From positions 1 through 64,000 of the forward strand of contig MU405269.1 in assembly GCA_022836615.1 (NCBI GenBank): a stretch of 64,000 bases of DNA. Direction: 5' to 3'. The notes beneath the pieces were generated by a model. The model worked only from the letters and a program-made list of their open reading frames with translations, ran no database searches and had not been told where the DNA came from. The stretch comes from Annulohypoxylon bovei var. microspora. Lineage: Eukaryota > Ascomycota > Sordariomycetes > Xylariales > Hypoxylaceae. Of the stretch, positions 1 through 12,622 are shown piece after piece; position 1 is the stretch's first letter, and every line of letters begins with the position of its first letter. The position numbers and the translations under genes were made by a program.

Positions 1-3000
1 CTCGGACCACCTGCGTTCCTATTATATTTTCTAATAATATATTAATTATTTAGTTCAAAAACCCCGAGACAATAACCCCTCATAAATTCGGGGCAATTTA
101 ATAAAAACATTTAAATATTTATTAAGTTTTTACGTAATAAACGCACGTGATACGTTTTTACGATATAACGCGTTTATAACATAATAAATAAAATGTTATT
201 TAAAAAAAAATTAAATAATAAAATAAAATAAAATATACTTTAACGGTTTAAACGTTATACGAGGCGTTTAAAATATTTAAGCGAAAATAATGTATTAATA
301 AACGATAATAATAATAATCGGGGATTAAAAGGTAGCGATGGTATTTTTTAACTTTTTAATAATAACAATATAATGTTCGATTTATTAAAAAATAATATCG
401 ATATTAATACATTAAATATTAATAATAATAACGATAAAATATTTAATTTAATAAATAATTATATAATAAAAGAATACGATTATAATAAAAAAAATAATTT
501 TAATAACGTAAAAAGCGATAAAATTTAAAGCGATAATAAAAATAAAAATAAATTTTTATTATTAATAACATATATTTAAATATAAATATAAGTATTTAAT
601 AAATTTTAATTTATTTATATATATAAATTAAAATTCATCCGATATAATTAATGCCGTTAAATACGAGGTAATTATTAATAAAAATATATTATTAATTCCA
701 TTATTTTTTAATAAAAACGAAAATAAAAATAATATTAATTTAAAAATTATTAATAAATTATTTAAAAAAACACATTAATTTTTCATATTACCGTTTAATT
801 TAACTTTTAACTTTGGCTTAATATTAATTTTAATTTCGATTTAAAATATAATTTTAATTTTTATTATTAATAATTTTAATTCGCGTAAAAGTAATTCATT
901 AAACATCTTTTATTTACTTAAAATATAATAAAATATAAAAATACATACGTCTTAAATTAAAAAAACATTTATTACATATGCGAATATTATTAATTTTAAC
1001 CGTTAAAATTAAACATTTCTACGTAAAATTCTTCTTTTTATTAAAAATATTAACGGTAATTAAATATGCGAAATTTTAAAACTTTTAAAACAATTATTAA
1101 CATTTAAAAATTAGTTTTATAATCGTTTACTTTTATTAAATATACGTAAAATTAATATTTTATTAAATTTAAAAAAAATATTAATTAAAGCTTATTTTCG
1201 AAAAGTTAAAACAATTAAAATTATAAATTAATAACGCGGAAAAAATAATATTAAAAATAATAAACTTTTTATTACGATAAAGCTTACATTTTTTAACCTT
1301 TTTATTTTCATTAAAATTTTTTTTACATTTAATATTAATTAAAATATTTACGTTAACTTAATTATTTTTATCGATTATCCCATAAAGCTTTATTATATAT
1401 ATTATTAATTTAAATTAATCCGTACATTTAACGGTTAATATTTTTATTTTAAATCCGGTGTTATTATATTCTTTAATAATTAAGTATATTATCGTTATAT
1501 TAAATTTTTTTACTTTTATTATAAAATTAAAAATAATATAAAAGAAATAATAAACTTTTACATTAATTATATATATAACTTCGGTTAAAATATACGCATT
1601 AATTCTTTTATTAAATAAAGTAAAAAGTTATTAACATTATAAATTTAAAAATCTTTATTATTTAATAATAATAATTAATAATTTAATAACATCGCTTTAA
1701 ACTTATTATAAAAGGTTAATGAGTTTATATTATTATTAAACGTAATATATACCTTTGAAATAAATATATATTCATTATTAAATATACATTATAATTATAA
1801 TTTCAAAGAAACCTTCGAAAATTTAATCTTCTTTAAAATAAATATTAATAAAAAAAAGAAAATGGGTAAAAAAGATATTTATTAACTTAAATATAACACA
1901 TTTAATATATTTTTAAAGTAAAATTTAATATATAACTTTTATTATATACGCCGTATAATTGTTTAAAACCATGAAATTAATAAATTAACGATTATTCCTT
2001 TTTATTATACCTACTTTATTCGTGGAAAACTTAAATTTAATATTTATAATTAAAAGAAATTTAAATTTTAATAAAATTAAAAAATTATTAATTTAAAATT
2101 TATTAAAACTTTTTTATTTTTTAATTTTATTAATAAGTTTAAAATTTATTTTAATTTATATTAATCGTTAATAAGTAATTACATTACTTTTATTAACCTT
2201 TTAAAAAATAATCGTTTTAAACTTAATAATGCGCTTTTAATGGTATTTAATTCTTATGGATTTAACTTTAATAACATTATTAAAGCTTTTAAAATATTTA
2301 AAACTTTCGATAAAAGTATGAATATAATTATAAATAATATTAATATTATATTATATACTATTATAATTTATTATATAAAAAATATACCATAATAAGCAAA
2401 AAATAATAACTTTAAAAATCTTTATACTTATAAGTTTTATTATAATTATTATGTTATAAATAATAAATTAAAATAATTAATTAACCTTTTAAATTTTAAC
2501 ATTATTAAATATAAATAATTTTACCATTAAATTAAATAAATGTAACACATGATAATAAATAAATTTATTAATATTAATTTTAAAGATATATACGGCACAT
2601 AATGGGGCATATTAAACCGTTTATTAATATTTTAATTTATATTTTTAATATTAAACCTCATCCTTTCACGTTTATTCGATTCCGTACATTTAAAATATAA
2701 TGAATTATATAATTTAATATATTTTCTTTTTCATAATATAATTTTAATTTTAATAATAATATCGTTATATATTATAAAAATTTAAACATAACCATTTTTT
2801 TTTAATAAACGTTATTTATAATTATTAAAATACCATTTAATAAGTTATAATATATTTAATTACGTTATTTAATTTATTATTATATTAATTTTTCTTCGTA
2901 ATTAATTTAAATTTAAACATATTCGCTTTTTTTTTATAATATAATAAATTTATATAATAATTTAATTAAAATTATTATTAAAACATGCGTTATAATTGCG

Positions 3001-5160
3001 AAAAATAACACCCTTTTAATAAAATTAAACCTTAAAAAAGTTAATCGTAATAATATAAGAAAATTAATTAAAGAAATTAAAAAATAATTTTAATAATTTT
3101 ATATCTTCGCATTTATATTTTTTAAACCACATATAAATTCACGTACAAATTTAATTACATTAATATAACTTACTTTAAATGCGGTAATTTTTAATATTTT
3201 TATTTTTATTAATTTTTTTAATCTTTTTATTAAAGAAAAAAATGTTAAAAAGTTAATACGATCCATTTAATATATTAATAATATATCATAACTTAATATC
3301 CATTTTAATATCCATTACATAAACTTTACGAAAAAATATAACTTAATAATAAATTATAATACATTAATAAAAAAAAATATACATTAATATATATTTTTAC
3401 ACATCGTTTAATACTTTTAAATATTTAATTAAATATAAATTTTTTAAACGCCGCATATATGAAATTAATTATAATAACATTAAAAAAATATTATTTATAA
3501 AATAAAATATTTAACTTATAATTCGCTTTTTCCTTCGTAATACATTTTAAATGGATAATTTTATATTTATTATTAAAATGTAAAAATTATTTTAAGAATA
3601 TTTTAATTTATTTAAAAGATTTTTTACCCATTTTAATTATAATAAATTAACTAATATAATTAAAGAAAATATAAAATTAAAAATGGTAACATATAATAAT
3701 AATATATATAATACTTTTATTATTAATCGCATTCCGGTGAAAAAAATTCGAAAAATCATTTATTTTTATTTTAATAATAAGTTTTTATTTTCAAAGGTTT
3801 AAAATTTACTTTAATCATTTATTTTTAATTTTTAATTAACTTATTATTAAAATTATAACTTTTTTAATTATTATTACCTTATAACATAAAATTATACCGT
3901 TAAAATTTAATGAATATATAAAATTAAATTTAATAAACGATAAATATTTTTAACCATACCATTTATTTATTTACTTAAACATTATAATAATATTAAAGAA
4001 ATTAATAATATAATAATATTTTATACCTTAATAAAGTTAACTTTTACGTTAAAATTTAAGGTTAATAAAGGTTAATTTATTTTTAATAAAAGAAATTATA
4101 TTTAATATTACGGAATAAATAATTTTACGCGTATTTAATAGATTTTTTTATTTGATGTTTACGAAAAAAGGCATATTTTTATAATAGTTGCTTTTTTTCA
4201 TCGCATTAATATTCGGGATAAACTTTTAAATTTAAAAATTATACGTGAAATATTAAATAAATCATTAATTATTAAGATTATAATAATTAAATTAATAAAA
4301 TTATATTTAATTTTTATTAAAAATATAAAGATTATATATGTAAATTAAAGTTTACATTAATTATAAATGACTTTAATAATACTTTAAATAAAAAAAAAAT
4401 CTTAAAATGTATTTATATAAATCTTTAAGGTTTAAGAATTTAATTCCGATAATATTTAATAAAAAAATTTTTTTTTAATTTTTTAACCATTTACTTTAAT
4501 TTAAAATTTTATTATAAATTAACCAACTTTTTTAATATAAATATAATATTTTATTTACTTTAATATAATTATTAAAAGCTTTTTTAAATTTAAGTATTTA
4601 TATTAAAACATTATAATATATTAACATTAAAATTAAATATAATTTAAAGTAAAATTAAAGTTTATAAAAACGATTATATTTAAAATTTAAGTTTATTAAA
4701 ATGGATAATATTAAAAGTAAATTTAACGTTATATAATGTTTTTATTAATAAAAAAAAAAAAAATTTAAAATTAAATTAATTAATAATTATTTAAATTAAC
4801 TTAAAATTAAATTAATTTACAATTATTTAAATAAATGAAAAATTATATAAAAAATATAAAAAGTATTTAAATACTTATTAATATAAGTAATAAAATAATT
4901 TTATAAATGTAAATGATTTTTTTAATTATAATGATTTTTTTTATTATAATGATTTTTTTTAATATAATGATTTGTAATAATAAAATGGTTATATAATGTA
5001 TAATGATATTTAAATTATAAAACATTTTTAAATTATAAATAATTTTTAAATTAAAAACGGTTTTTATTATAAAAAATTTTTTTTATTAAATAAATCGTTC
5101 ATTTTTAATTAAATAATTATTAATAAAAAGATTTTAATTTACATTTAATTATTATTATTA
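1..5160. repeat. AT-rich block, probable RIP-degraded repeat DNA
   Basis: The sequence is overwhelmingly A and T for more than 5 kb, with stop codons in every frame and no open reading frame of useful length. TpA is very common; remaining C residues often sit in CpG, CpC or CpT. This is the signature expected of repeat-induced point mutation, which converts CpA to TpA in duplicated DNA of filamentous ascomycetes. No terminal repeats, reverse transcriptase or transposase could be recognised, so the original element cannot be named. A short imperfect tandem repeat of a T-rich ATGATT unit lies near 4911-4975. Composition changes to normal within a few tens of bases near 5165. An AT-rich centromeric or subtelomeric origin is the main alternative. 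Confidence 0.75.
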
Positions 5161-6101
5161 AAAAGCATATATTGCTTGTACGGTATGTAAGGAGGCGTTT
5201 GTAAAACCATCTTAAGGATGTCGGCGTTATATTTACAAGTAAAGGTGTTTACTTAATGGGGAGGGCTGGGATCTTTGAAAAGGTTTTACGCCGAGACATG
5301 CTTTGTTAGGTACTTTGCACGTTCTTATTAAACCAACCTGATTCGGTTATTCAGCCCTCATGGGACATATTATTCGCATCTATTCAACAGTCGATGGCTG
5401 TTTAAGCTGAGCACTTTGGTAAGAATTTACATTTGTTAAAATATGGCGTTGATGTTAATTGCTCAGACTTATGGCTTTATACGCTGACCAAGGTGGCTTG
5501 GGTTTATTTTGGAAAATATACTTCCCCATTTCCATCATCCTTGTACAATGTAGTTCTACAACTATATTGTCTCTTTTTCATTAAATAAATATCATTAACA
5601 CTTTATATTAACAATGCTTCATTATGGTGATGAGTCATGATTACATACTTCAAGAATCATAATATATAAAGAATATATATACTATCATTAATCATTACTT
5701 CTATTAAAAGTGTAATTATTGAAAAAAAAATCTAACATTTGATGTTGTTAAACTTAACATTTAGAGTTCAACGGGGATAACCGAGCGATTTCCTCATCTG
5801 TGAACAACCTCGCCGATGATTGGCTCACATCCATGGTTAAGGTAAGCAGCTGCTGGCAACTGCAAAGGAGCCCTAAGACGACGGTGCAATGTGAGATACT
5901 CCGGGCCAGTCCGATCCTAGCCGATAACCCACTTATTTAGCCAATAGTGGGTCATCTAAAAGTTGGGGATTCTAATTGTAAGCAATCAGTGTTATCGTCA
6001 ACGATTTTATCTTTATCTTCAAAAGGTGGTGGGAGCTCTTCGCACACCTCCAATTTCTTGGCCGTTTGAGTCCGCAGTATCTGTACAGTAGCTCCTCAAT
6101 C
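5161..6101. other. Intergenic: edge of AT-rich block and lipoyl synthase upstream region
   Basis: Base composition is ordinary from about 5165 onward, with a few AT-rich patches around 5590-5760. I see no coding potential. The last 300 bases should hold the promoter and leader of the lipoyl synthase gene. No element was recognised with confidence. Confidence 0.5.
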
Positions 6102-7364
6102 ATGGCCTCCCCTTCGGCATCACTGCACCGCATACGCGCGCCCGTCCAGCGTGCAATTGTAAAAGCTTCCTCCCTCAGTGCCGCTGCAACGACTCGCTCT
6201 TACGCCACCATCCCAACAAACGCTCCCGAAACCACACCCTCCCCATCCGCCAAACCCGCCCGGCGGCCCACGTACTTCAAAGACACAACCATAGCCTCGC
6301 TCGACGAGTTCATCTCGTCGAAGTCGTCGTCGCTGCCGCCGTCCGACGCGTACCAGCTGCGCACGGCCGAAGTCGGCCCGGCCTCGAACCGGCGGACCAT
6401 CACGCGGCTGCCGGAGTGGCTCAAGACGCCCATCCCGGCGGGCAACGACAACTACAAGAAGATCAAGTCGGACCTGCGGGGGCTGGGCCTGCACACGGTG
6501 TGCGAGGAGGCGCGGTGCCCCAACATCTCCGAGTGCTGGGGCGGCAGCAACAAGAACGCGGCGACGGCCACCATCATGCTGATGGGCGACACCTGCACGC
6601 GCGGCTGCCGCTTCTGCAGCGTCAAGACCAACCGCAACCCCGCGCCGCTCGACCCCCACGAGCCCGAGCACGTGGCCGAGGCCCTGGCCCGCTGGGGGCT
6701 CGGGTACGTTGTTTTAACGAACGTGGACCGCGACGACCTGGCCGATGGCGGCGCCCACCACTTCGCCGAGACCATCCGCAAGATCAAGGCCAAGAAGCCG
6801 AGCCTGCTGGTCGAGGCGCTGACGGGCGACTTCATGGGCGACATGGACATGGTCAAGGTCGTGGCCGACAGCGGATTGGATGTGTACGCGCACAACATGG
6901 AGACGGTCGAGGGGCTGACGCCGTACGTGCGCGACCGCAGGGCCACGTTCCGGCAGAGCCTGAAGGTGCTGGAGCACGTGAAGAAGGTGCGCGGCGACGA
7001 GGGCATCATCACGAAGACGAGCTTCATGCTCGGGCTCGGCGAGCAGGAGCAGGAGCTCACGGCCGCGCTGAAGGAGCTGAGGAGCGTGGGCTGCGACGTC
7101 GTGACGTTCGGACAGTACATGCGCCCGACGAAACGACATCTACAGGTTGAGAAATACGTCACGCCCGACGAGTTCAAGATGTGGGAGCAGCGTGCGCTGG
7201 ACATGGGGTTCCTGTACGTGGCTAGCGGGCCGCTTATCAGGAGTAGTTACAAGGCCGGCGAGGCTTTCATCGAGAACGTCTTGAAGAAGCGGGCTGGCGA
7301 AAGAGCAGCAGCTGCCGCTGGCGAGGGTAAACTTGGAGAGACTATCGCTATGGAGGGGGCGTAA
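6102..7364 (+). CDS. LIP5: Lipoyl synthase, mitochondrial
   Basis: Radical SAM enzyme that inserts two sulfurs into octanoyl groups on lipoyl-dependent proteins (E2 subunits, glycine cleavage H protein) in the mitochondrial matrix. The single-exon gene encodes 420 aa from the first ATG; an in-frame TTG 36 nt upstream extends the frame but is not a plausible fungal start. The auxiliary iron-sulfur cluster motif CEEARCPNISEC is followed by the radical SAM motif CTRGCRFC. The C-terminal RSSYKAGE contains the serine that ligates the auxiliary cluster. The N-terminus is rich in S, A and R with almost no acidic residues, as expected of a presequence. Family assignment is secure. It converges on the aldo-keto reductase gene downstream, about 300 bp away. 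Codons are strongly GC-rich at third positions. Confidence 0.96.
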   Translation: MASPSASLHRIRAPVQRAIVKASSLSAAATTRSYATIPTNAPETTPSPSAKPARRPTYFKDTTIASLDEFISSKSSSLPPSDAYQLRTAEVGPASNRRTITRLPEWLKTPIPAGNDNYKKIKSDLRGLGLHTVCEEARCPNISECWGGSNKNAATATIMLMGDTCTRGCRFCSVKTNRNPAPLDPHEPEHVAEALARWGLGYVVLTNVDRDDLADGGAHHFAETIRKIKAKKPSLLVEALTGDFMGDMDMVKVVADSGLDVYAHNMETVEGLTPYVRDRRATFRQSLKVLEHVKKVRGDEGIITKTSFMLGLGEQEQELTAALKELRSVGCDVVTFGQYMRPTKRHLQVEKYVTPDEFKMWEQRALDMGFLYVASGPLIRSSYKAGEAFIENVLKKRAGERAAAAAGEGKLGETIAMEGA

Positions 7365-7660
7365 AAAAGCATGACGTCGCCATTTTTTATCGTTTTGGGC
7401 AGTATATATATGTTCGGCATGTTTTATTCAACATGTATAAATAACGGGGCTGCTACGACTTGGACGCCTAAGGACGGGCAGCATGGAACTCGGCGTACTG
7501 TAGAATTTCGGGTTAGGTATCGGTGTCTTACTACATAGAAATGGTTGTCGGTCGTCAATGATCTTATTCAACCAGGATGCGACGGCCAAATCCAAATTTA
7601 ATGACGATCTGATATTAGACACTTTATCTGGCTGCTGATCTACTATTTTATTAAAACAGT

Positions 7661-8715
7661 TCAAATGATGTGTCCCCTGGTCTCCTTGACCGCATCCCAC
7701 AACTCATCCACCAGCTTCAGTAGCTCCTCAGACAACGGCCCCTTCCTCGCCAACTCCACCGTGTTAACGACCTGACTCGTCTTACTCGCGCCCAACAGCA
7801 CGCCATCCTCCTCACCCAGCAGCGAATGGTGCACGATCCAGCGCACCGCGACCTCCAGGGGCTCGGAGCCGCGCCGCCGCGTCTCGCCGTCGAAGGCGCG
7901 CACCGCGGACAGCAGGTCCGGGGCCCCGAACACGCGCCGCATAGCGCCGCCCAACGGGTTCGAGGGGTCGAACCGCGTGCCGCTGGCCTTGTTGTTGACC
8001 AGGTTCCCCGTCAGCAGCCCCGAGCCGATGAACCGGAAGGCGTTGAGCCGGATGCCGTGCGCGCGCAGTAGAGGTAGGAGCGTCGTCTCGCAGCCCCGCG
8101 ACACGATGCTGTATTCGCCTTGGTAGCACACGGGCTTGCGCCACCCGCGCTCGTCGCAGAGCGCGAGGATTTGCGTGAGTGTTGGGACGGGGACGTTGGA
8201 GACGCCCCACTGGGAGGTGCATCAATATGCCTTACCCAGGTAGATACCTATCCTAAAGGGAGGGAGAGGGAGGGGCAAGGTAGGGGGCGACTTACAGCCT
8301 TACAACGGCCCAACACGATCTGCTCATTAAACCCCTGGATCTGCTCCTCAAGCGGCGTCGAGGGGTCCGCCCGGTGTATATGCAGCACGTTAATCCCACC
8401 ATCCATCTTCAGCCTCCCTAGACTCCCCTCGACCGACTTCCGGATATTTTCGCGCGAGAGGTCCCCGCTACCGTCGGTCCGCGTGTCGGTGTACACCTTG
8501 GTGTCGACGTCGAAGTCCTTGCTGATCTCCGCCGCCTCCCCGATCAGCTCCTCCGACCGCCCCGGGTTGAGCGGCGGGTACCGCGCCCCCGAGTCCATGC
8601 GGCGGATGCCGAGGCCCTTGACGGTTGCTAGCACGGCCTTGACGGACTCGGCGTCCTTGAACTCGGATTGGTCCATGCCGAAGCCGGCGGTGCCGAATAT
8701 GAGTTGGGGAGGCAT
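7661..8715 (-). CDS. Aldo-keto reductase (AKR7/aflatoxin aldehyde reductase-like)
   Basis: Predicted NADPH-dependent carbonyl reductase of the aldo/keto reductase superfamily, probably cytosolic. Two exons: 8715-8296 and 8209-7661. The 86-nt intron has a GTAAGT donor and a CAG acceptor and is phase 0. Joining gives 322 aa and restores the family string GRCKAWGVSN across the junction, which supports the splice choice. The barrel begins with PQLIFGTAGFG. The likely catalytic set is the Asp and Tyr in RRMDSGARY, Lys in DVDTKVY and His in VLHIHRAD. VCYQGEYSIVSR matches the AKR7 region (VYQGMYNAxxR). The C-terminal LGASKTSQVV is the usual cofactor phosphate-binding segment. Substrate is unknown. 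The gene stands alone rather than in a recognisable cluster. Confidence 0.88.
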
Positions 8716-9851
8716 TTTCTGGTCTTCTTCTTATATGATTTCCTTATTTTTATTTCATTTGGTATCAACCTCAATAGGCAAAGAGACGACTAGCGATCTA
8801 ACATTGATGCTGTGCAGAACATATGAAAACAGCAAGAGAGCCAGGCTGCGGCTCTTTATGTATTTGGGTATGTAATACAGGAATTACCAATACGCTTCTA
8901 GGAGAGGTTGAATCTCGGTCTTCAAATCCTCCCTTGCACTCAACTTTCATATCAACCGGGCCAACACCAAGACCGAAATATTTTGGTAATAAAGATTCGG
9001 AGGGTAGTCATCCTACGGGCTGCTTTAGAGTCCGGTGCTCCGCACCTATCGGCCGGGATGCTCCGCTTACGTCTGATGTCATCGGGGTTCGTCCTACGTA
9101 TATTACTAAGCAGTACTCAGGTACGTTATCATTATCATTATTAAATAATAAAACTCCCTGGAGTCGATTGTTCCCTTTTAAGTATTGGGTTCTAGGTAGG
9201 TATTCGTCAATTTCAAGATAGATTGAGTCATTTCTAACGTTGGAAATAGTTCAAGAAGAGATGGTAATTAAGTCTTCGAAACTTGGAAAGCATAATAAAC
9301 TCGAATAAGAACTCCAAGTCGCGGGCCTCTTTCCATTCAGCTTATAAAAACTTGAAATTTTCGTCATTTATTAAGCTAAGGGAGCTGAATATGCCTTGTG
9401 TTAGTTGAAGACCTACCTGGTTGCCTAGCACACCCTCGTGACGCCACGGTAGTGCGGTCTAGACAGGCCTCTTAGTCTCAGCTGCAGCTTTACAAAACTA
9501 TAGCGCGAGAGGACGGCGGGATTAATCGTTACTTACTTCCTGCAGTTCATATAGGTTGGGATATATATAATCAACGTTATAGTTGTGGCCGACTTCCTAT
9601 CTACATCCTACGCTGCGGCTAGACAGGCTAGATAGAGGATGCTACTTATACATAGGGCGATATACTGCTATGATTTCTGGACAGAACTACATGTCAAGTT
9701 AGGTTTGTATATAGCTGTCGCATGAGCTGAATTTTGAGCGGCGGCATGAAATTCTTTTCTCCTACGAATGAACGATAAACCTAGTACAAAGAGAGTGAAC
9801 GGTTAGCGCTAACATAGCTTTTAAGCTCAGTCTGAGATATAACCACCCACA
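8716..9851. other. Intergenic, no gene supported
   Basis: Divergent space between the aldo-keto reductase and the HET-domain gene. Short open frames occur (for example 8823-9221 on +) but lack ATG context, conserved motifs or convincing splice structure. I see no tRNA or repeat. Confidence 0.4.
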
Positions 9852-12431
9852 ATGGCGATAACACGGCCTGAGCACTGGGCGATGGAGTACCTCGACTACA
9901 AGATAGGCCATGGGCTTTTCGAGGTCCGTCCCGGTCACTCGCCGCACCCAAAATTGTCCGATGGAGAGGACCTTCCGGATGAAGAATGTGGCGTCTGCCA
10001 CCGGCCACGAGACGGCCGCTTCGAGGGCGTAGTTGGGGACCTCAAAGATGGTATGTCTCGGGGGTGTCGTCTCTGCGACGCTTTGCACCAGATTATCGTC
10101 GCCACCACACAGGAACCGCACCAGCTATCTCACCCCTTCCGATTAGAGATCAGGAAGGGCATGCCGGCAACACTGGATATCTGCGTAGCGACTGTGACGG
10201 CTGGCGAAGTGTACGAGCCTATCTTTGCCAAGTACCAGATCTTTTTCCAAGCCAGTTAGTGAAACCCAAACCCATATATCACCAATATACCTACTCTATC
10301 TTTCATAATTGTGTAGAAGATATAGGAGGGTAAAAGTAGGAATGGGTAGGAATGAATGGGTGAGAACATATAAACTAAGCCTCGAATAACAGACGCCACC
10401 CGCCGTCCCCCATCCCTCTCCGCCTTCAACAGCATCGGGTTCGGCTCCCCCGTCGCCAGCACCTCGCGCTCGACCCAATGCCTCGCCTTCGCCAAAGCAG
10501 CGCTCGACCAATGTCTCGCAAAACACAACTGCGGGCAATCCACCACAGACCCCGTCCTGCCAACCCGGGTTCTCGACCTCGGCGCCTCCGACTCCGCCAT
10601 CAAGCTGCTGGAGCCCGCGCCCGGCACGCGGGCGCGCTACGTGGCGCTGAGCCACTGCTGGGGGGTCCGCGCCAAGCGTCTCGAGACCAAGCTCGGCACC
10701 CTGTCGTCCCTCAAGTCGCGCGTCCCGTGGACGGCCCTGCCGCCCGTCTTCCAGGACGCCGTGACCACGACCCGGTGCCTCGGGGTGCGGTACCTGTGGA
10801 TCGACAGCCTGTGCATCGTGCAGGACAGCGCCGCGGACTGGGACCTCGAGTCCTCGCGCATGGCCGCCGTGTACCGCGACGCCAGCGCCACCGTCGCCGC
10901 CGTCTCGGGCGCCTCGTCCGACGACCGCTTCCTGCGGCCGCGCAGCCGGGCCTTCCAAGAGCGGCTCCTACCCCTCGGCATCTCACGCGCGGAGCAAGCC
11001 ATGTCGGCCGACGAGCTCGGCCTCGTGGCCCCGCACGTAGAGGGCGCGCCGTTCTACGCGCTGGGCGTCCGCCCGCTGGCCGTACATAGCACTGCGGGCC
11101 CCCTGAGCGAGCGCGCTTGGACCTTCCAGGAGGAGAAGCTGTCGAGCCGCATCCTGCGGTTCGGCGATGCGGAGCTGAGCTTCGAGTGTCGCCGGGGCGT
11201 CGCGTGCGAGTGCGACATGTACGGCGCCGAGTACGATAATTCGCCCGAGGCGCCGGGGCGGCCGCCGCTTCACGGGTTGGCTGCCATTGAGGAAGGGGTT
11301 GCGGGTCTGGGCTTGGGAGAGGAGGGGAGGGAACAGGAAAGCGGGATTCGACAGCTGCCGCCGCAGTTGGATCCCTTTCTCGCGTGGCAGGACCGCGTCG
11401 CCGAGTACTCGAAGCGCAAGCTGACGTTTGCTTCCGACAAGCTACCTGCTCTCACCGGTCTAGCTACCATCTGCCACGCGATCACCAAGTCCGAGTACCT
11501 GGTCGGTCTATGGCGGGACCACTTCGTTCTGGACCTGCTCTGGCACCCCTCCGGTCCTAGAAACCTAGCTCCGGAGCCCGAACAACTTCCTCGCAACACG
11601 CCCGCAGCGACCTGGAAATCCGGTCTACCCATCCCCTCAGACAAGCTCCCCGACCCATCGGACCTAACATCCTGTTACACAAAAAAGCAGCGCACGGCCT
11701 CAGCGCACGCCGGCCTCCTCGCCATGAACATCCCCGAAGTGTTCGGCACGCCCTCATCAGCCACCTCCAACCCCTCCCCCCCAGCCCCCATCGGCTTCGT
11801 AGAACCCTACCGCGCGCCCACATTCTCCTGGGCATCGGCCGACTGCCCGATCTCCTTCCACGCCACCCCTCCAACCCCCGCCATCGAGATCGAGACCACG
11901 GTCCTCGAAGCGCGCACCACCCTCTCCGGCCTCAACCCCTTCGGCCGTGTGTCCGACGGGCACGCCGTGCTCCGCGGGCCCTTTCTCCAGGTGCACATTT
12001 CGACGCGTCCGTTCCGGCGTAACTACGGGTCCTACATACTCAAGCGCGGCGACGTGGCCGTGGAGTTCAAGCCGGATTTACCTCTAGCCCTGGCGTCCTC
12101 CCCCCTTTTCCCTGTCTCTTCTTCCTCGCCCTCTCTTAGCCCCGACTCCGACTCCGATACCATGCTGGCTGAACCCATAGTCACCCGAGCAACAGCAACA
12201 TCACCTCCACACGTCCAGTTCCGGGATATGCGCGTATGGTGTCTGAGCCTTCTCCGCGCGCAAGACGGGTCGGCGCGCGAGGTCATGGTCCTGGGACGTT
12301 CTGCGCGGGTCGAAGGCGCGTACGAGAGGCTCGGGCTCATCGACTCTTCGGCTCCTAGTACCGTCCGGAGTCTGAACGGGTGGTTTGAGGGCGGGGGCGA
12401 CGCTATGGTAAAGGAGGTTAGGTGTGTATAG
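9852..12431 (+). CDS. HET-domain protein (heterokaryon incompatibility type)
   Basis: Member of the large fungal HET family; some members trigger cell death when genetically different hyphae fuse, but most are uncharacterised. Two exons are proposed: 9852-10254 and 10393-12431, joined by a 138-nt intron with a GTTAGT donor and CAG acceptor, giving about 813 aa. The frame is the same before and after the stop-containing intron. The HET domain occupies roughly residues 215-365, with YVALSHCWG, LGVRYLWIDSLCIVQD, MAAVYRDASATVAAVSG and later SERAWTFQEEKLSSRIL. An N-terminal CGVCHRP...CRLCDAL segment has paired cysteines common in these proteins. The C-terminal 400 residues lack a domain I recognise. 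Coding DNA is very GC-rich. Exon 1 and its donor are less certain than exon 2. No NLR or ankyrin repeats are visible. Confidence 0.87.
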
Positions 12432-12622
12432 GTAATGCCACGCATTATTTCTTAACTTGTAGGTAGGTATTTAGCACAAATTCACCCACATAAAAACAGA
12501 TTCAGAGTTCCAAATAGACGAAACTGTCATGGAAATCGTTACTCGTGATGAAATTCTATGTAGTGGTATAATGGTATATCGTTAATCGTACCAAGTCTAT
12601 GACGCTCTAACAAATGCCTCGA

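Noticed and set aside
1..5160. Mitochondrial DNA insertion
   Set aside because: The extreme AT bias could suggest it, but no mitochondrial gene or tRNA is recognisable and the RIP pattern explains the composition better.
6416..7150. Long alternative frames on both strands across the lipoyl synthase gene
   Set aside because: They are by-products of very high GC at third positions in the real gene; compositions are Arg/Ala/Gly-rich and show no motifs.
8900..8960. Possible tRNA T-arm (TTCAAATCC-like)
   Set aside because: No matching acceptor stem or A box at the expected distance; no tRNA gene could be folded here or elsewhere in the window by eye.
8823..9221. Frame of 132 codons upstream of the HET gene
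   Set aside because: No conserved motif and overlapping alternative frames of similar quality.
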